From contig NZ_OX443569.1 in NCBI RefSeq assembly GCF_947539375.1, forward strand, positions 1,798,001-1,862,000: 64,000 nucleotides of DNA, read 5' to 3'. Both the position numbers and the translations under genes were made by a program. The notes beneath the pieces are model-generated. The model worked only from the letters and a program-made list of their open reading frames with translations. It ran no database searches and was not told where the DNA came from. Origin of the DNA: Lactobacillus isalae. Lineage in GTDB: Bacteria > Bacillota > Bacilli > Lactobacillales > Lactobacillaceae. Position 1 is the first letter of the stretch. Every line of letters starts with the position of its first letter. Positions 51,982-60,223 of the stretch are shown here, piece by piece.

Positions 51982-52740
51982 ATGAAATACTATGCAGTAA
52001 AAACTGGACGTACTCCAGGTGTTTACCGGACGTGGGAAGATGCGAAAAAACAAGTTGATGGCTTTTCAGGCGCAGAGTACAAGTCTTTTGAAAAAATCAC
52101 TGATGCAACTGAATATCTTAATTGGAACAAAGAAACGCAACCAGATATTGTTAAGGAAGATTCTTTAATAAATGCTATCCAAAAGATCAGGTCAACTAAT
52201 AATGCTGTCAAAGCTAAGAATAAAAAAGTAGAAAAAAAGGCTAGCTCGGACAATCCAGCTGACTACTTTGCTACCATTTATACAGATGGTGGGTCACGAA
52301 ATACTGGCGTTCATAAGGGTGGTCATGTTAATAAAACTGATAGAGCAGCTTGGGCCTATTTAATTGAATGGGAAGACGGCCGTACCTATGGATCTGGCGG
52401 AGAATTTGGCGCTACAAATAATAAAATGGAATTACTTGGCCTAATTAATGCTTTAGAAAAGTTAATTGAACTTAAATTTAATAGTAAACATCTTTTATTT
52501 GTATTAGATTCGCAATATGTTTTAAATGGTATTAATAAACATTGGATTGAAGGATGGAAAAAGCGTGGCTGGAAACGATCAAACGGTCCGTTAATAAATG
52601 CAGCTGAGTGGAAAAGGCTGGATAATTTATTAGTTCATTTCTCTGATAGTACGTTTAGTTGGACTAAGGGACATGCGGACAATGAAGGCAATATTTTTGT
52701 TGACCATGAGTTAAATCGCTACATGGATAAAATGAAGTAG
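51982..52740 (+). CDS. rnhA: Ribonuclease H with N-terminal RNA:DNA hybrid-binding domain
   Basis: 252 residues. Residues 1-46 are the viroplasmin-like hybrid-binding domain (KYYAVKTGRTPGVYRTWEDA). A Lys-rich linker leads to the type-1 RNase H domain (about 90-250), whose catalytic acids are in YTDGGSRNTG, NNKMELLGL, VLDSQYVLNG and GHADNEGN. It removes RNA primers and R-loops. GAAAGGAAC lies before the ATG. It is divergent from the DUF915 gene. Confidence 0.93.
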   Translation: MKYYAVKTGRTPGVYRTWEDAKKQVDGFSGAEYKSFEKITDATEYLNWNKETQPDIVKEDSLINAIQKIRSTNNAVKAKNKKVEKKASSDNPADYFATIYTDGGSRNTGVHKGGHVNKTDRAAWAYLIEWEDGRTYGSGGEFGATNNKMELLGLINALEKLIELKFNSKHLLFVLDSQYVLNGINKHWIEGWKKRGWKRSNGPLINAAEWKRLDNLLVHFSDSTFSWTKGHADNEGNIFVDHELNRYMDKMK

Positions 52741-52822
52741 AAGTTCAAAAATTCGTAATATCTATAAGAATGACTATAATTGAAAGTGAAAGCGCATAAA
52801 TCAATTTGAATGAGGTGGTATT

Positions 52823-53011
52823 ATGAAAAAGTTCTTTAAAGTAGTTGGTATTGGTGCAGCAATTTGCACTGGAGTAGGTGCTGCTGTAGCTGTAACCAAA
52901 AAGATTATAGATAAAAATAATGCTAATGAAGATGTAGTTGAAGATGAAGAATCTGAATTTGAAGAACCTAATGAGGACTCTGAAACTACTGCTTCAACTG
53001 AAACAGAATAA
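52823..53011 (+). CDS. Small single-pass membrane protein of 62 residues
   Basis: A hydrophobic Ala/Gly/Val-rich segment (residues 6-27: FKVVGIGAAICTGVGAAVAV) is followed by KK and a very acidic tail (EDVVEDEESEFEEP ...). GAGGTGG lies 7 bp before the ATG and a terminator follows. Not recognised; it may be a YtxH-like small envelope protein. Confident that it is coding. Confidence 0.72.
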   Translation: MKKFFKVVGIGAAICTGVGAAVAVTKKIIDKNNANEDVVEDEESEFEEPNEDSETTASTETE

Positions 53012-53040
53012 TTATTATAAAATCCGCTTGATAAACAAAA

Positions 53041-53066
53041 AAGTCTGCAATTTTGCAGACTTTTTT
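53041..53066 (+). terminator. Terminator of the 62-residue protein gene
   Basis: Perfect 9-bp stem AGTCTGCAA / TTGCAGACT with T6. Confidence 0.9.
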
Positions 53067-53086
53067 AATGCACTTTTTTTAGTAGT

Positions 53087-53170
53087 TGCTATAATAATAA
53101 GTGGAAGACTAGAACGCACGCAGGTACTAGTTTTCGACGACGGAGACGGCTATTTTTTAGCCGTCTTTTT
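53087..53170 (+). ncRNA. Candidate small RNA of about 70 nt with own promoter and terminator
   Basis: An extended -10 box TGCTATAAT is at 53087-53095, right after the previous terminator. A start near 53102 would give a transcript ending at a GACGGCTA / TAGCCGTC terminator with T7 (53144-53168). ACTAG / CTAGT at 53108 and 53126 could form a 5' hairpin around AACGCACGCAGGTA. No reading frame with a ribosome binding site lies inside. The unit sits between two convergent genes. Not recognised as a known RNA family. Confidence 0.55.
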
Positions 53171-53174
53171 TAAT

Positions 53175-54143
53175 TTAATTCAAAATAATCATACCGCCAA
53201 AAATGCTTCTAAACCAGCTAACGATTGAATCGATTAATTTTTGGAACCAGTTACGAGTCTCAGGTGTGTTAAACTTTGAAAAGATATTTTTAGCTCCAGA
53301 TTGAATTTGATCAGTCAATTGACTAGCTTGTTGTTGGAAATTTTTATCTTTTAAAGCGCCAGAATTTTTAACTTTAATTAGGACATTGATAATTTGCTCT
53401 TTTTGGTTGTTAGTAATAGTGTCGCCAAGGTGGTTAATATTAATTTGGTTGTTGACAATATCTCTAACTTGGCTATCGGAAATATTTTGACCTTGCTTAG
53501 CCATTTCTTTTTTTGCGCCAGCAACTGCATTGTTTAATTGAGCGTCAGAATAACCTTCCTTACTCTTATTTTGGCTAGTGATTTTACTTAAAGTATTCAT
53601 TTCGGTTTGTGCAGCATTAATTTGTTTCTGATTTAAAGAATCACCATTTTTAGTATAAGCTGCATAAACACCAGCTAAGGCACCGGATCCATCAATTGGA
53701 GTGGCAGAAGTTACATAAATATCTGCATCAGAAATTCCGGCAGTTAGAGCAGCGTTTTTATATTGATTGGCAGTAATAGTTGTAATGTTATTGTGACCGT
53801 TATAAGGTAAAATATGAACGTTGATTCCACTACCAGAACTAGTCTTTTGGATCATTGCACTAGACCAGACACCAGAATTATTAGTGAAGTCATAGCCTGA
53901 AGGATTTAGGTATTTAACAAGATCCGCACCAGTAATGGTGATGGTGGTATAATTAGCACCATTCAATGGTTGTGTCAAAGTATCAATAGTACCTTGCTTT
54001 TGAGAAGCTGTAAGCGAGGTACCTAAAGTTACAACAGGAGTGTTATTATCATCTGCTTTGACTGTTTTAGAAGTATTAAAGGCTGCTAAGCCTAAAAATC
54101 CACTTGTTAAAATAGCTAAAAGTGTAGTTAATATCTTTTTCAT
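53175..54143 (-). CDS. Secreted DUF1002 family protein
   Basis: 322 residues. The signal peptide MKKILTTLLAILTSGFLGLA ends near KTVKA at about residue 30. The body has the DUF1002 features TLGTSLTASQKQGTIDTLTQ and DADIYVTSATPIDGSGALAG. The C-terminus (WFQKLIDSIVSWFRSIFG) is amphipathic and could touch the membrane. GGAGATATTTTT precedes the ATG. Function unknown. Confidence 0.85.
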   Translation of the reverse strand: MKKILTTLLAILTSGFLGLAAFNTSKTVKADDNNTPVVTLGTSLTASQKQGTIDTLTQPLNGANYTTITITGADLVKYLNPSGYDFTNNSGVWSSAMIQKTSSGSGINVHILPYNGHNNITTITANQYKNAALTAGISDADIYVTSATPIDGSGALAGVYAAYTKNGDSLNQKQINAAQTEMNTLSKITSQNKSKEGYSDAQLNNAVAGAKKEMAKQGQNISDSQVRDIVNNQININHLGDTITNNQKEQIINVLIKVKNSGALKDKNFQQQASQLTDQIQSGAKNIFSKFNTPETRNWFQKLIDSIVSWFRSIFGGMIILN

Positions 54144-54265
54144 AATAAAAATATCTCCTTATGAAATACACTCATTTGATGGCTATATTATAACCTAAAT
54201 AGTTAACTGAATTATGTAAATAAGTATTAAGATGCTATAATCATAAGCAAAAGGAGGCAGACGCC

Positions 54266-55096
54266 GTGTTACGCCAGCCAATGTTAACGGTAATTATGCC
54301 AGTCTATAATATGGAGAAATATTTGGGCCGGGCACTAGAAGCTTTAGCAAAACAAAAAGATAGAAATTTTAAATTACTAATTGTTAATGATGGATCAAAG
54401 GATAGGACTCGCGAAGTAGCTGAGAAATATCGGGATCGATTTCTTTATTTTGACATTATTAATAAGAAAAATGGGGGGCTTTCTGATGCTAGAAATGTTG
54501 GGATGGCTCATGTAACTACTCCGTATTTTACTTTTCACGATGGGGATGACTGGGTAGATTCAGGTTATACTGCATACTTTGTAAGAGCATTTGATGAGCA
54601 TCCAGATGTCGATATTGTTTCTTGCGGTTTTTGGATTGATTCTGAAAAACGCCATGAAAGTCATCCGGTCGGCAATAAGCAAAGCGGTGGCTTAATTGAT
54701 AAAAGAGAAGCTTACTTAAAGATGACCAACGTTTTTGGCTCTCCGGTCAAAGGTTATACCTGGAACAAAGGCTACAAAATTAGCGTGATTAAGAAATATA
54801 ATTTGCGTTTTGTAGAAGATTTGGCATTTATGGAAGATCAAATTTTTAATGTTAAATACGTATCTTTAACTAGTGGTTTCTACTATAGTTCAACACCGTA
54901 CTATCATTATTGGCAACGAGCAGATAGTATGGTTCATGATCTTAATCCTAAGAAAATACCAGATAATTTCAGGGCAAATTATCGTGTTTGGCGCCAAATT
55001 ATTAAAAGCTTGATGGCAGAGCGAGAGGCTCAAAAAGAAAGTAAAAAAATCACTAAGAAGGCATCTTTAAGTGATTTTGACCATCAAGATTTATAA
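54266..55096 (+). CDS. GT2-family glycosyltransferase
   Basis: 276 residues. The GTG start has AAGGAGGCAG upstream. LTVIMPVYNMEKYLGRALEA and LIVNDGSKDRT form the nucleotide-sugar fold, with the metal site DxD in FHDGDDWVDSG (about residue 92). There is no membrane segment. The C-terminal 30 residues are highly charged. It resembles enzymes that build wall polysaccharides or glycosylate surface proteins. The hydrolase gene 27 bp downstream may be in the same operon. Confidence 0.87.
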   Translation: MLRQPMLTVIMPVYNMEKYLGRALEALAKQKDRNFKLLIVNDGSKDRTREVAEKYRDRFLYFDIINKKNGGLSDARNVGMAHVTTPYFTFHDGDDWVDSGYTAYFVRAFDEHPDVDIVSCGFWIDSEKRHESHPVGNKQSGGLIDKREAYLKMTNVFGSPVKGYTWNKGYKISVIKKYNLRFVEDLAFMEDQIFNVKYVSLTSGFYYSSTPYYHYWQRADSMVHDLNPKKIPDNFRANYRVWRQIIKSLMAEREAQKESKKITKKASLSDFDHQDL

Positions 55097-55123
55097 AAAG
55101 TTACAACTAATAAGGAAATCGGT

Positions 55124-55786
55124 ATGAAAGTAAAAGTTAATGGGGTTGAAATTTACTATCAGAAATTAGGTAAAGGACATCCCTTAATTTTGTTACATGG
55201 ACATCACCAAGATGGTGGAATATTCGATAAATTAGTTGCTCCACTTTCTTTATATTACACGGTTGTGGTTCCTGATATGCGGGGACATGGCTTAAGTGAA
55301 GGTGAAGCAAGTGAACACTACCAAACTGAAGTAGAAGATTTACGTGCCTTTATTAGCGCACTTAAACTTGAAAAGCCATATATTTTAGGTTTTGGATCGG
55401 GAGGATTAGTGGCGCTTTCTCTAGCTGCGCAGGCACCGGAATTAGTTTCTAAAGTAATTGTTGCGGGTACTTATGTTAATGGGAATGGCGTAAATGCAAA
55501 ACATATTGCCGCTAATACAATTAGAGGATTTTTTAGGGGAGATCGTGACAGTAAAGTGGCTTTAAGAGAGAGTCATATTCCTGTTGAAACGCTCAAGCGA
55601 ATTAAAACGCCTACTTTATGTGTCGTAGGTGAAAAAGATTGGGTAAAGGTCGAACATGTTCGCTGGTATAGTCAATTGCTTCCTAAGTGCCGTTTAGTTT
55701 TAATGCCGCGTCAAACACACTACAGTTATGTTGTTCATAGCTTAAAGTTATTAGACTTAATTAAAGATTTTTGTAAAGAGAGTTAA
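55124..55786 (+). CDS. Alpha/beta hydrolase
   Basis: 220 residues. The motifs are LILLHGHHQDGGIFDKL (oxyanion hole), DMRGHGLSE, the elbow GFGSGG (Ser about 90), GEKDWV (acid) and RQTHYSYV (His). It resembles small esterase or peptidase-like hydrolases; the substrate is unknown. AAGGAAATCGGT lies before the ATG. Confidence 0.83.
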   Translation: MKVKVNGVEIYYQKLGKGHPLILLHGHHQDGGIFDKLVAPLSLYYTVVVPDMRGHGLSEGEASEHYQTEVEDLRAFISALKLEKPYILGFGSGGLVALSLAAQAPELVSKVIVAGTYVNGNGVNAKHIAANTIRGFFRGDRDSKVALRESHIPVETLKRIKTPTLCVVGEKDWVKVEHVRWYSQLLPKCRLVLMPRQTHYSYVVHSLKLLDLIKDFCKES

Positions 55787-55800
55787 AAGGCTCTCTTTTT
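55775..55800 (+). terminator. Terminator overlapping the hydrolase stop codon
   Basis: 8-bp stem AAAGAGAG / CTCTCTTT with T-rich tail; the left arm lies in the last codons of the gene. Confidence 0.75.
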
Positions 55801-55871
55801 CTTTTTGCCACTAATTTAGATAGAATTAATATATACAGTAGGAATTGATATAGAGGCAGAAGGTTAAAATT

Positions 55872-56234
55872 ATGACAAAGATAGTAGTTCAGGGAATGAA
55901 TGGCGAAATGAGTGTAGATGGCGATAAAATTTCTGTTAAGCATACAGCGCCATTATTTCTAGGTAAGCGAGAAGTAGTGCTGGATATTCATGATCTGCAA
56001 GCTGTTGTGTATAAAAAGGCACATTTATTGATTAACGGATTTTTAAAACTAGTAGCTAAAGGTGATAATCCGATGCTTTATCAAACTGCTAGTTTGCACC
56101 AAATGGGGAAAGACGAATTAGCAATTGTATTAAGAGCTTTCGAAAATACTAACCCTAAGGATGTAGAAGATTTTTATAATTATGTTGTTGGTCGTTTAGA
56201 TCAAATTAAAGCAGAAGAAAAGAATCATTTATAA
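55872..56234 (+). CDS. Conserved-looking cytoplasmic protein of 120 residues
   Basis: No membrane segment or Cys. The N-terminal half is beta-rich (KIVVQGMNGEMSVDGDKISV, then FLGKREVVLDIHDLQAVVYK), like a small PH-type fold, and the C-terminal half is helical. A weak AGAAGG precedes the ATG. Not recognised. It sits alone upstream of prs. Confidence 0.72.
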   Translation: MTKIVVQGMNGEMSVDGDKISVKHTAPLFLGKREVVLDIHDLQAVVYKKAHLLINGFLKLVAKGDNPMLYQTASLHQMGKDELAIVLRAFENTNPKDVEDFYNYVVGRLDQIKAEEKNHL

Positions 56235-56316
56235 TCTATAGTGGAAAAGTAGAGCAAAATAGGAATTTTTCGTTATAATAAGACTAGCTGTTAATTTTAC
56301 AAGGAAGGGCAAATTA

Positions 56317-57306
56317 ATGAATAAAGAAGAATTGCACGAAATGTTGCACCCAATGAAATTAATCGGTCTTGGTGGAAACCAAGCCTTAGCAGAAAGAATT
56401 GCGGCTGCTTTAGATAAGCCATTACTAGAGACTGCTGTTCAACACTTCAGTGATGGAGAAATTCAAGTTAACATTACAGAAAGTGTTAGAGGTTGCGATG
56501 TCTACGTAATTCAATCCATTCAAGATCCAGTAAATGAAAACTTCATGGAACTGATGATTGTGTTAGATGCTTTACACCGTGCGTCTGCTCACTCTGTCAA
56601 CGTAGTAATTCCTTACATGGCATATTCTCGTCAAGACACTAAGAATCGTTCACGTGAACCAATCACTGCTAAATTATTAGCTAACTTGCTTCAATTGACT
56701 GATATTGACGACTTGATTGCTGTTGATCTACACGCATCACAAATTCAAGGTTTCTACAATATTCCAGTTGATCACTTGCACGCTATGCCAATCTTAGCTC
56801 AATACTTCTTAGATAACGGTATTGCAAGCAAGGATAATGATGATGTAGTAGTTGTTTCTCCAGACCATTCTGGTGCAAAACTTGCACGTACTTTTGGTTC
56901 ATACTTTGATGCACCAATCGCAATTGTTGATCAACGCGGTGCACGTTATGATGCAGAAGCTCATGATATGATTGGGGACGTTAAAGACAAAACAGTCATT
57001 ATCGTTGATGACTTGATTGATACTGGTTCTAGAATTGCCTCTTCAACTAGATCAGTTTTAGCTGCTGGTGCTAAGAAAGTTTATGTTGCTGCAACTCACG
57101 CACTACTTTCTCAAAATGCAATCGATGTATTGAACGAATTGCCAGTAGAACAAATCGTAGTAACTGATACTATTAAGCATAAGAAGTACCCAGATAGAAT
57201 GGTTCGTTTATCTGTTGCACGTTTACTTGCTAAGGGTATTGATTACATTTACAACGATAAATCAATCCACCAAATCTTTGATGAGCAAAACAGAATTCAA
57301 GGATAA
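56317..57306 (+). CDS. prs: Ribose-phosphate pyrophosphokinase
   Basis: 329 residues. The signatures GNQALAERIAAAL, FSDGEIQVNI, YMAYSRQDTKNRSREPITAK, DLHASQIQGFY, and the PRPP-binding loop VIIVDDLIDTGSRIAS are all present. It makes PRPP from ribose-5-phosphate and ATP for nucleotide, His and Trp synthesis. AAGGAAGGGC lies before the ATG. A second, damaged copy of its last ~165 bp lies at 59077-59245. Confidence 0.96.
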   Translation: MNKEELHEMLHPMKLIGLGGNQALAERIAAALDKPLLETAVQHFSDGEIQVNITESVRGCDVYVIQSIQDPVNENFMELMIVLDALHRASAHSVNVVIPYMAYSRQDTKNRSREPITAKLLANLLQLTDIDDLIAVDLHASQIQGFYNIPVDHLHAMPILAQYFLDNGIASKDNDDVVVVSPDHSGAKLARTFGSYFDAPIAIVDQRGARYDAEAHDMIGDVKDKTVIIVDDLIDTGSRIASSTRSVLAAGAKKVYVAATHALLSQNAIDVLNELPVEQIVVTDTIKHKKYPDRMVRLSVARLLAKGIDYIYNDKSIHQIFDEQNRIQG

Positions 57307-57331
57307 TTCACATTTGATTTTAATATTCATT

Positions 57332-57376
57332 AAAAGGCTAGAGACTAGGTTTATAATCTATTTTTTAGCCTTTTTT
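57332..57376 (+). terminator. Terminator of prs
   Basis: Stem AAAGGCTA / TAGCCTTT with a 25-nt partly paired loop and T6. A related hairpin follows the prs fragment at 59270. Confidence 0.78.
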
Positions 57377-57397
57377 ATATTTAAAATCGCATTTTTC

Positions 57398-57426
57398 TTG
57401 AAATGATATTAATATTACAATATAAT
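57398..57426 (+). promoter_or_regulatory. Promoter of secreted peptide 1
   Basis: TTGAAA at 57398-57403 and TATAAT at 57421-57426 with an ideal 17-bp spacer. The copy before peptide 2 (59336-59364) has the same spacing, so the promoter was part of the duplication. Confidence 0.75.
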
Positions 57427-57473
57427 TTATTAAAAATTAAATATTTTAAATAAATTAAAGGAGGAAAGTAAAA

Positions 57474-57758
57474 ATGAAATTAAAGAAAGTTGTAACAGCT
57501 GTTGGAGTAGTGGCCTTAGGATTAGGTGCATTAAGTTTAACCTCACATAGGGCATCTGCAGCAGAAGTCGGTACTGATAGTGTAACTCTCAGTGTAACAA
57601 AGTCTGCATCAGCAAAGTGGAATAGTGTTTTAGAAGCAAAATTTGTACCTAATAATCATCGCCAAAATACAATTTTAGGTCCAGAATATGGAGGTGGAGG
57701 AGGCTATAGCAACTTAGGTAAAGGGTGGACTACTTCACCATATCCATATCCTCATTAA
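57474..57758 (+). CDS. Small secreted peptide 1, bacteriocin- or pheromone-like
   Basis: 94 residues. The signal peptide VVTAVGVVALGLGALSLTSH, with basic MKLKK before it, should be cut after the ASA of HRASAAEV (about residue 30), leaving about 64 residues. The mature part has ILGPEYGGGGGYSNLGKGW and a C-terminal SPYPYPH. No Cys. It shares its leader and the NSVLEAKF / NSVLESKF block with the third peptide, and GPEYGGG with the second. The GG and W/Y-rich tail recalls lactococcin-972-like bacteriocins, but the match is weak. AAAGGAGGAAAG lies before the ATG. It is followed by a CPBP-type membrane protease gene. Confidence 0.82.
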   Translation: MKLKKVVTAVGVVALGLGALSLTSHRASAAEVGTDSVTLSVTKSASAKWNSVLEAKFVPNNHRQNTILGPEYGGGGGYSNLGKGWTTSPYPYPH

Positions 57759-57798
57759 AAATATTGAAAATTCTAAAAATTTATTTTTATATCAAGTA

Positions 57799-57850
57799 AA
57801 TGCCGTTAAATTAGAAGAGAAAATCTAGATCTAGTTTAGCGGTATTTTTA
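57799..57850 (+). terminator. Hairpin between peptide 1 and its CPBP gene
   Basis: AATGCCGTTAAA / TTTAGCGGTATT (with G-U pairs) encloses an AGATCTAGAT-rich centre and is followed by T5. A trace of the same right arm (TTTAGCGGTATT) follows peptide 2 at about 59715. It could attenuate expression of the protease. Confidence 0.55.
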
Positions 57851-57854
57851 ACAT

Positions 57855-59057
57855 GTGAACATTATGAAAAATAAAATTTTATTAATACTAATTTATATAA
57901 ATATATTTTTTACTTTAATTATTTTGTCTAAAGATTTAAATTTTTTATGGGGTATACATTTAGGTATCTTATTTTTGATTGTCGTAATAAGAAAACAAAG
58001 CTTAACTTATAAAGTATTAGGTATTGTTTTTCTTCCATTTATTTTCTTTAGTCAATTTACTTTTTTTATAAATCTAATGATTAAAAAGTTTTCCAATTTA
58101 ATTATAATTTTTTATATTATATACATTATTGGAATGATCGGATTAATAATTCCACTTGTACAAAACTTATATGGGTCAATACGGCGCCCAATTTATCGAT
58201 TAATTTGTACCTTTTGGTTAAGTATTAGTATTTTTGGAGCAGGTCAGCCAGAGTTAGATCATTTGAGTTATGAAAGAGTAATAGTTGGATTAAATAGGTC
58301 GGATTTGGTTAAAGGAATAGTTATACTAATATACATGTATTTAGTAATTAAAAGATGGGGATATGAGGTTCGCTTTAATTTACCGATAGATTTTTCAAAA
58401 TATAGAAATATTATTATTTTAGTTGTAACTATGATTACAGGCATTTGGTTTTGTCTTTTTGTTGTATTTAGCAGTATAGCAATTAACTATAAAGCGATTT
58501 TTGAAAATTGGGATTTTTCTTTAATTAATCCAACATTGTCAGAAAGATTTAAGAATAGTTGGGAGATATATTTTTCAGCTATTGAGGCAAGTCTAGTAGA
58601 AGAAAGCGAAAGATATATCAATTTAATACTTATTTTTGCTATTTTAAAAAAGCAAAAATTTAGGCTTGAATTATCAATTTTGTGCAGTAGCTTACTTTTT
58701 GCTCTTCCGCATATTTTTAATGTTTTTTCTATACCTCCATATCAACTGTCATTCGAAGAGGCAATATATCAAGTATTTTTTGCCTTTGGTTTTGGTTGTT
58801 ATTTAGCTGTTGTATTTTTATATACTGGAAAATTATGGGTAGTCATATTATTTCATATCTTTTATGATAGTTTGGTATCTTCTATCACACCATTAGGGAT
58901 AAGTGGTAGTCTAATTTTGAGTCGTATTTCGTACACCATGGTGGTTACAATTGGTTGGCTACTTTTAGCAGCTATAATTTTTATACTTAACAAAAAAATA
59001 ATTAAAGAAAATATTATTCTTCTTACCGAGAGAAGGAATGAAAAAATACTTAGTTAG
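57855..59057 (+). CDS. CPBP-family intramembrane protease 1 in the peptide locus
   Basis: 400 residues from GTG (or 397 from the ATG at 57864); neither has a clear ribosome binding site. About ten hydrophobic segments. The C-terminal third holds the three CPBP/Abi motifs: VEESERY (EExxR), FALPHIF and HIFYD, followed by SSITPLG. This family includes CAAX-prenyl-type proteases, PncO/SkkI-type bacteriocin immunity proteins and maturation proteases. It pairs with peptide 1, as the paralogue does with peptide 3. AT content is higher than in the neighbours. It may process the peptide, give immunity or act on a signal. Confidence 0.82.
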   Translation: MNIMKNKILLILIYINIFFTLIILSKDLNFLWGIHLGILFLIVVIRKQSLTYKVLGIVFLPFIFFSQFTFFINLMIKKFSNLIIIFYIIYIIGMIGLIIPLVQNLYGSIRRPIYRLICTFWLSISIFGAGQPELDHLSYERVIVGLNRSDLVKGIVILIYMYLVIKRWGYEVRFNLPIDFSKYRNIIILVVTMITGIWFCLFVVFSSIAINYKAIFENWDFSLINPTLSERFKNSWEIYFSAIEASLVEESERYINLILIFAILKKQKFRLELSILCSSLLFALPHIFNVFSIPPYQLSFEEAIYQVFFAFGFGCYLAVVFLYTGKLWVVILFHIFYDSLVSSITPLGISGSLILSRISYTMVVTIGWLLLAAIIFILNKKIIKENIILLTERRNEKILS

Positions 59058-59076
59058 ATATAAAATTTACTTTGGT

Positions 59077-59245
59077 TTGATCAATTACTAGTAGAACAAA
59101 TTTTTGTAACTGATACTATTAAGTATAAGAAGTATCTAGATAGAATGGTGCGGTTATCTGTTGCATGTTTAAAGGTATTGAGTATATTTACAATGATAAG
59201 TCAATCTACTAAATCTTTGATGAACAAAACAAAATTTAAGGATAG
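59077..59245 (+). pseudogene. Duplicated, decayed 3' end of prs
   Basis: The sequence aligns with the last ~170 bp of prs and its downstream flank: GTAGAACAAAT, GTAACTGATACTATTAAG, ATAAGAAGTA, AGATAGAATGGT, TTATCTGTTGCA, then ATTGAGTATATTTACAATGA and ATCTTTGATGA. It has many substitutions and a 7-bp loss (ACTTGCT) that breaks the frame. The GGATAGTTCCCATT... flank continues the match into the terminator. It marks the 5' edge of the duplicated segment. Confidence 0.9.
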
Positions 59246-59269
59246 TTCCCATTAAATTTTAATATTTAT

Positions 59270-59315
59270 TAAAAAGCTAGAAGTTAGTTTGATAAGCTAT
59301 TTCTAGTTTTTTTTA
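59270..59315 (+). terminator. Duplicated copy of the prs terminator
   Basis: Stem AAAAAGCTAGAA / TTCTAGTTTTTT, diverged from the prs terminator but at the same relative place. Confidence 0.72.
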
Positions 59316-59335
59316 TTTAAAAAATAAAAAAATGC

Positions 59336-59364
59336 TTGAACTTGTATTAACTTTATAATATTAT
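59336..59364 (+). promoter_or_regulatory. Promoter of secreted peptide 2
   Basis: TTGAAC at 59336-59341 and TATTAT at 59359-59364, 17-bp spacer, aligned with the peptide 1 promoter. Confidence 0.65.
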
Positions 59365-59411
59365 TTATTTAAAATTTAAAAAAACTTTAATTCAGTAAAG
59401 GAGGAAGAAAA

Positions 59412-59624
59412 ATGAAAAAAGTTATAACAACTATTGGAGTAGTGGCAATGGGATTAAGTACTTTAAGTTTTACGGCACATAGCGTGTCAGCAGTAAAAGT
59501 AAGTACCAATAGAGTATTAGAATCAAAATCAGTATCAGGAAGTTGGCAAAATAGAATTGCAGGACCTGAATATGGAGGCGGTGAATATACCATTTGGTCA
59601 ACCCCACCATGGTCATCTCATTGA
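59412..59624 (+). CDS. Small secreted peptide 2
   Basis: 70 residues. The leader VITTIGVVAMGLSTLSFTAH ends at SVSA, giving a predicted mature form of about 43 residues. The mature part contains RVLESKSVSGSW, RIAGPEYGGGEY and ends TPPWSSH. Compared with peptides 1 and 3 it lacks about 20 residues after the cleavage site. AAAGGAGGAAG lies before the ATG. No CPBP gene follows directly; the next gene is peptide 3. Confidence 0.78.
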   Translation: MKKVITTIGVVAMGLSTLSFTAHSVSAVKVSTNRVLESKSVSGSWQNRIAGPEYGGGEYTIWSTPPWSSH

Positions 59625-59774
59625 ATGTCATAAACTACTATAATTTAGCCTAGTTTAATTAAATTTTTTACTAAGGTTGATATAGTTAAGACTTATGTGC
59701 TAAATTTAGCGGTATTTAAAAAAGTTCTATATAGAAGAATGTGAATTTATAGAATAAAAAAGGAGAAAGTAAAA

Positions 59775-60068
59775 ATGAAATTAAAGAAAGTTATAACAAC
59801 TATTGGAGTAGTGGCTTTAGGATTAAGTGCATTAAGTTTGACCTCACATACGGCATCTGCAGCAGAAGTGGATACTGATACTGTAACTTTCAACGTAAAA
59901 AATAATGCATCAGTAAAATTAAATAGCGTTTTGGAGTCAAAATTTTTCTATAATGGACGCAGAAATTACTTCTTAAATCCTGATAAAGGTGGAACTACTT
60001 ATCTGTGGGACACTCCAGGAGGGACATATCGTGATCCACGTCAACTTTATAGTAAAGGTGTACATTAA
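59775..60068 (+). CDS. Small secreted peptide 3
   Basis: 97 residues. The leader VITTIGVVALGLSALSLTSH is nearly identical to that of peptide 1, with predicted cleavage after TASA (about residue 30). The mature part has VKLNSVLESKFFYNGRRN, NPDKGGTTYLWDTPGGTY and ends QLYSKGVH. AAAAAGGAGAAAG precedes the ATG. It has no obvious promoter of its own and may be read from the peptide 2 promoter. The CPBP paralogue follows after a strong terminator. Confidence 0.8.
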   Translation: MKLKKVITTIGVVALGLSALSLTSHTASAAEVDTDTVTFNVKNNASVKLNSVLESKFFYNGRRNYFLNPDKGGTTYLWDTPGGTYRDPRQLYSKGVH

Positions 60069-60111
60069 AATATTTAAATTGTTTGAGAAAAACATATTTA
60101 TTAATAAAAAC

Positions 60112-60160
60112 AAAAATCCTATTAAATCATAGTTAATACCAAGATTTAGTAGGATTTTTA
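60112..60160 (+). terminator. Strong terminator between peptide 3 and CPBP 2
   Basis: A 17-bp stem AAAAATCCTATTAAATC / GATTTAGTAGGATTTTT (one G-U) with a 14-nt loop. It separates the peptide transcript from the protease gene, which then depends on readthrough or a promoter inside 60160-60210. Confidence 0.87.
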
Positions 60161-60223
60161 ACTTCTAAGCTTTTATTGTAGATATATTTTTCAGACATTA
60201 AATTTTTAATATGGTGGAATCAT

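Noticed and set aside
52938-53228. A 96-codon open frame overlapping the small membrane protein gene and the small RNA unit
   Set aside because: It overlaps a better-supported gene in another frame, runs through two terminators and has no ribosome binding site.
59077-59245. The prs-like sequence as a functional gene
   Set aside because: Only the last ~55 codons are present, with a 7-bp frame-breaking loss and no start.
57474-60068. A classic class II bacteriocin cluster with double-glycine leaders
   Set aside because: The leaders are Sec-type with Ala-x-Ala cleavage, and no dedicated ABC exporter or peptide-sensing kinase is present.
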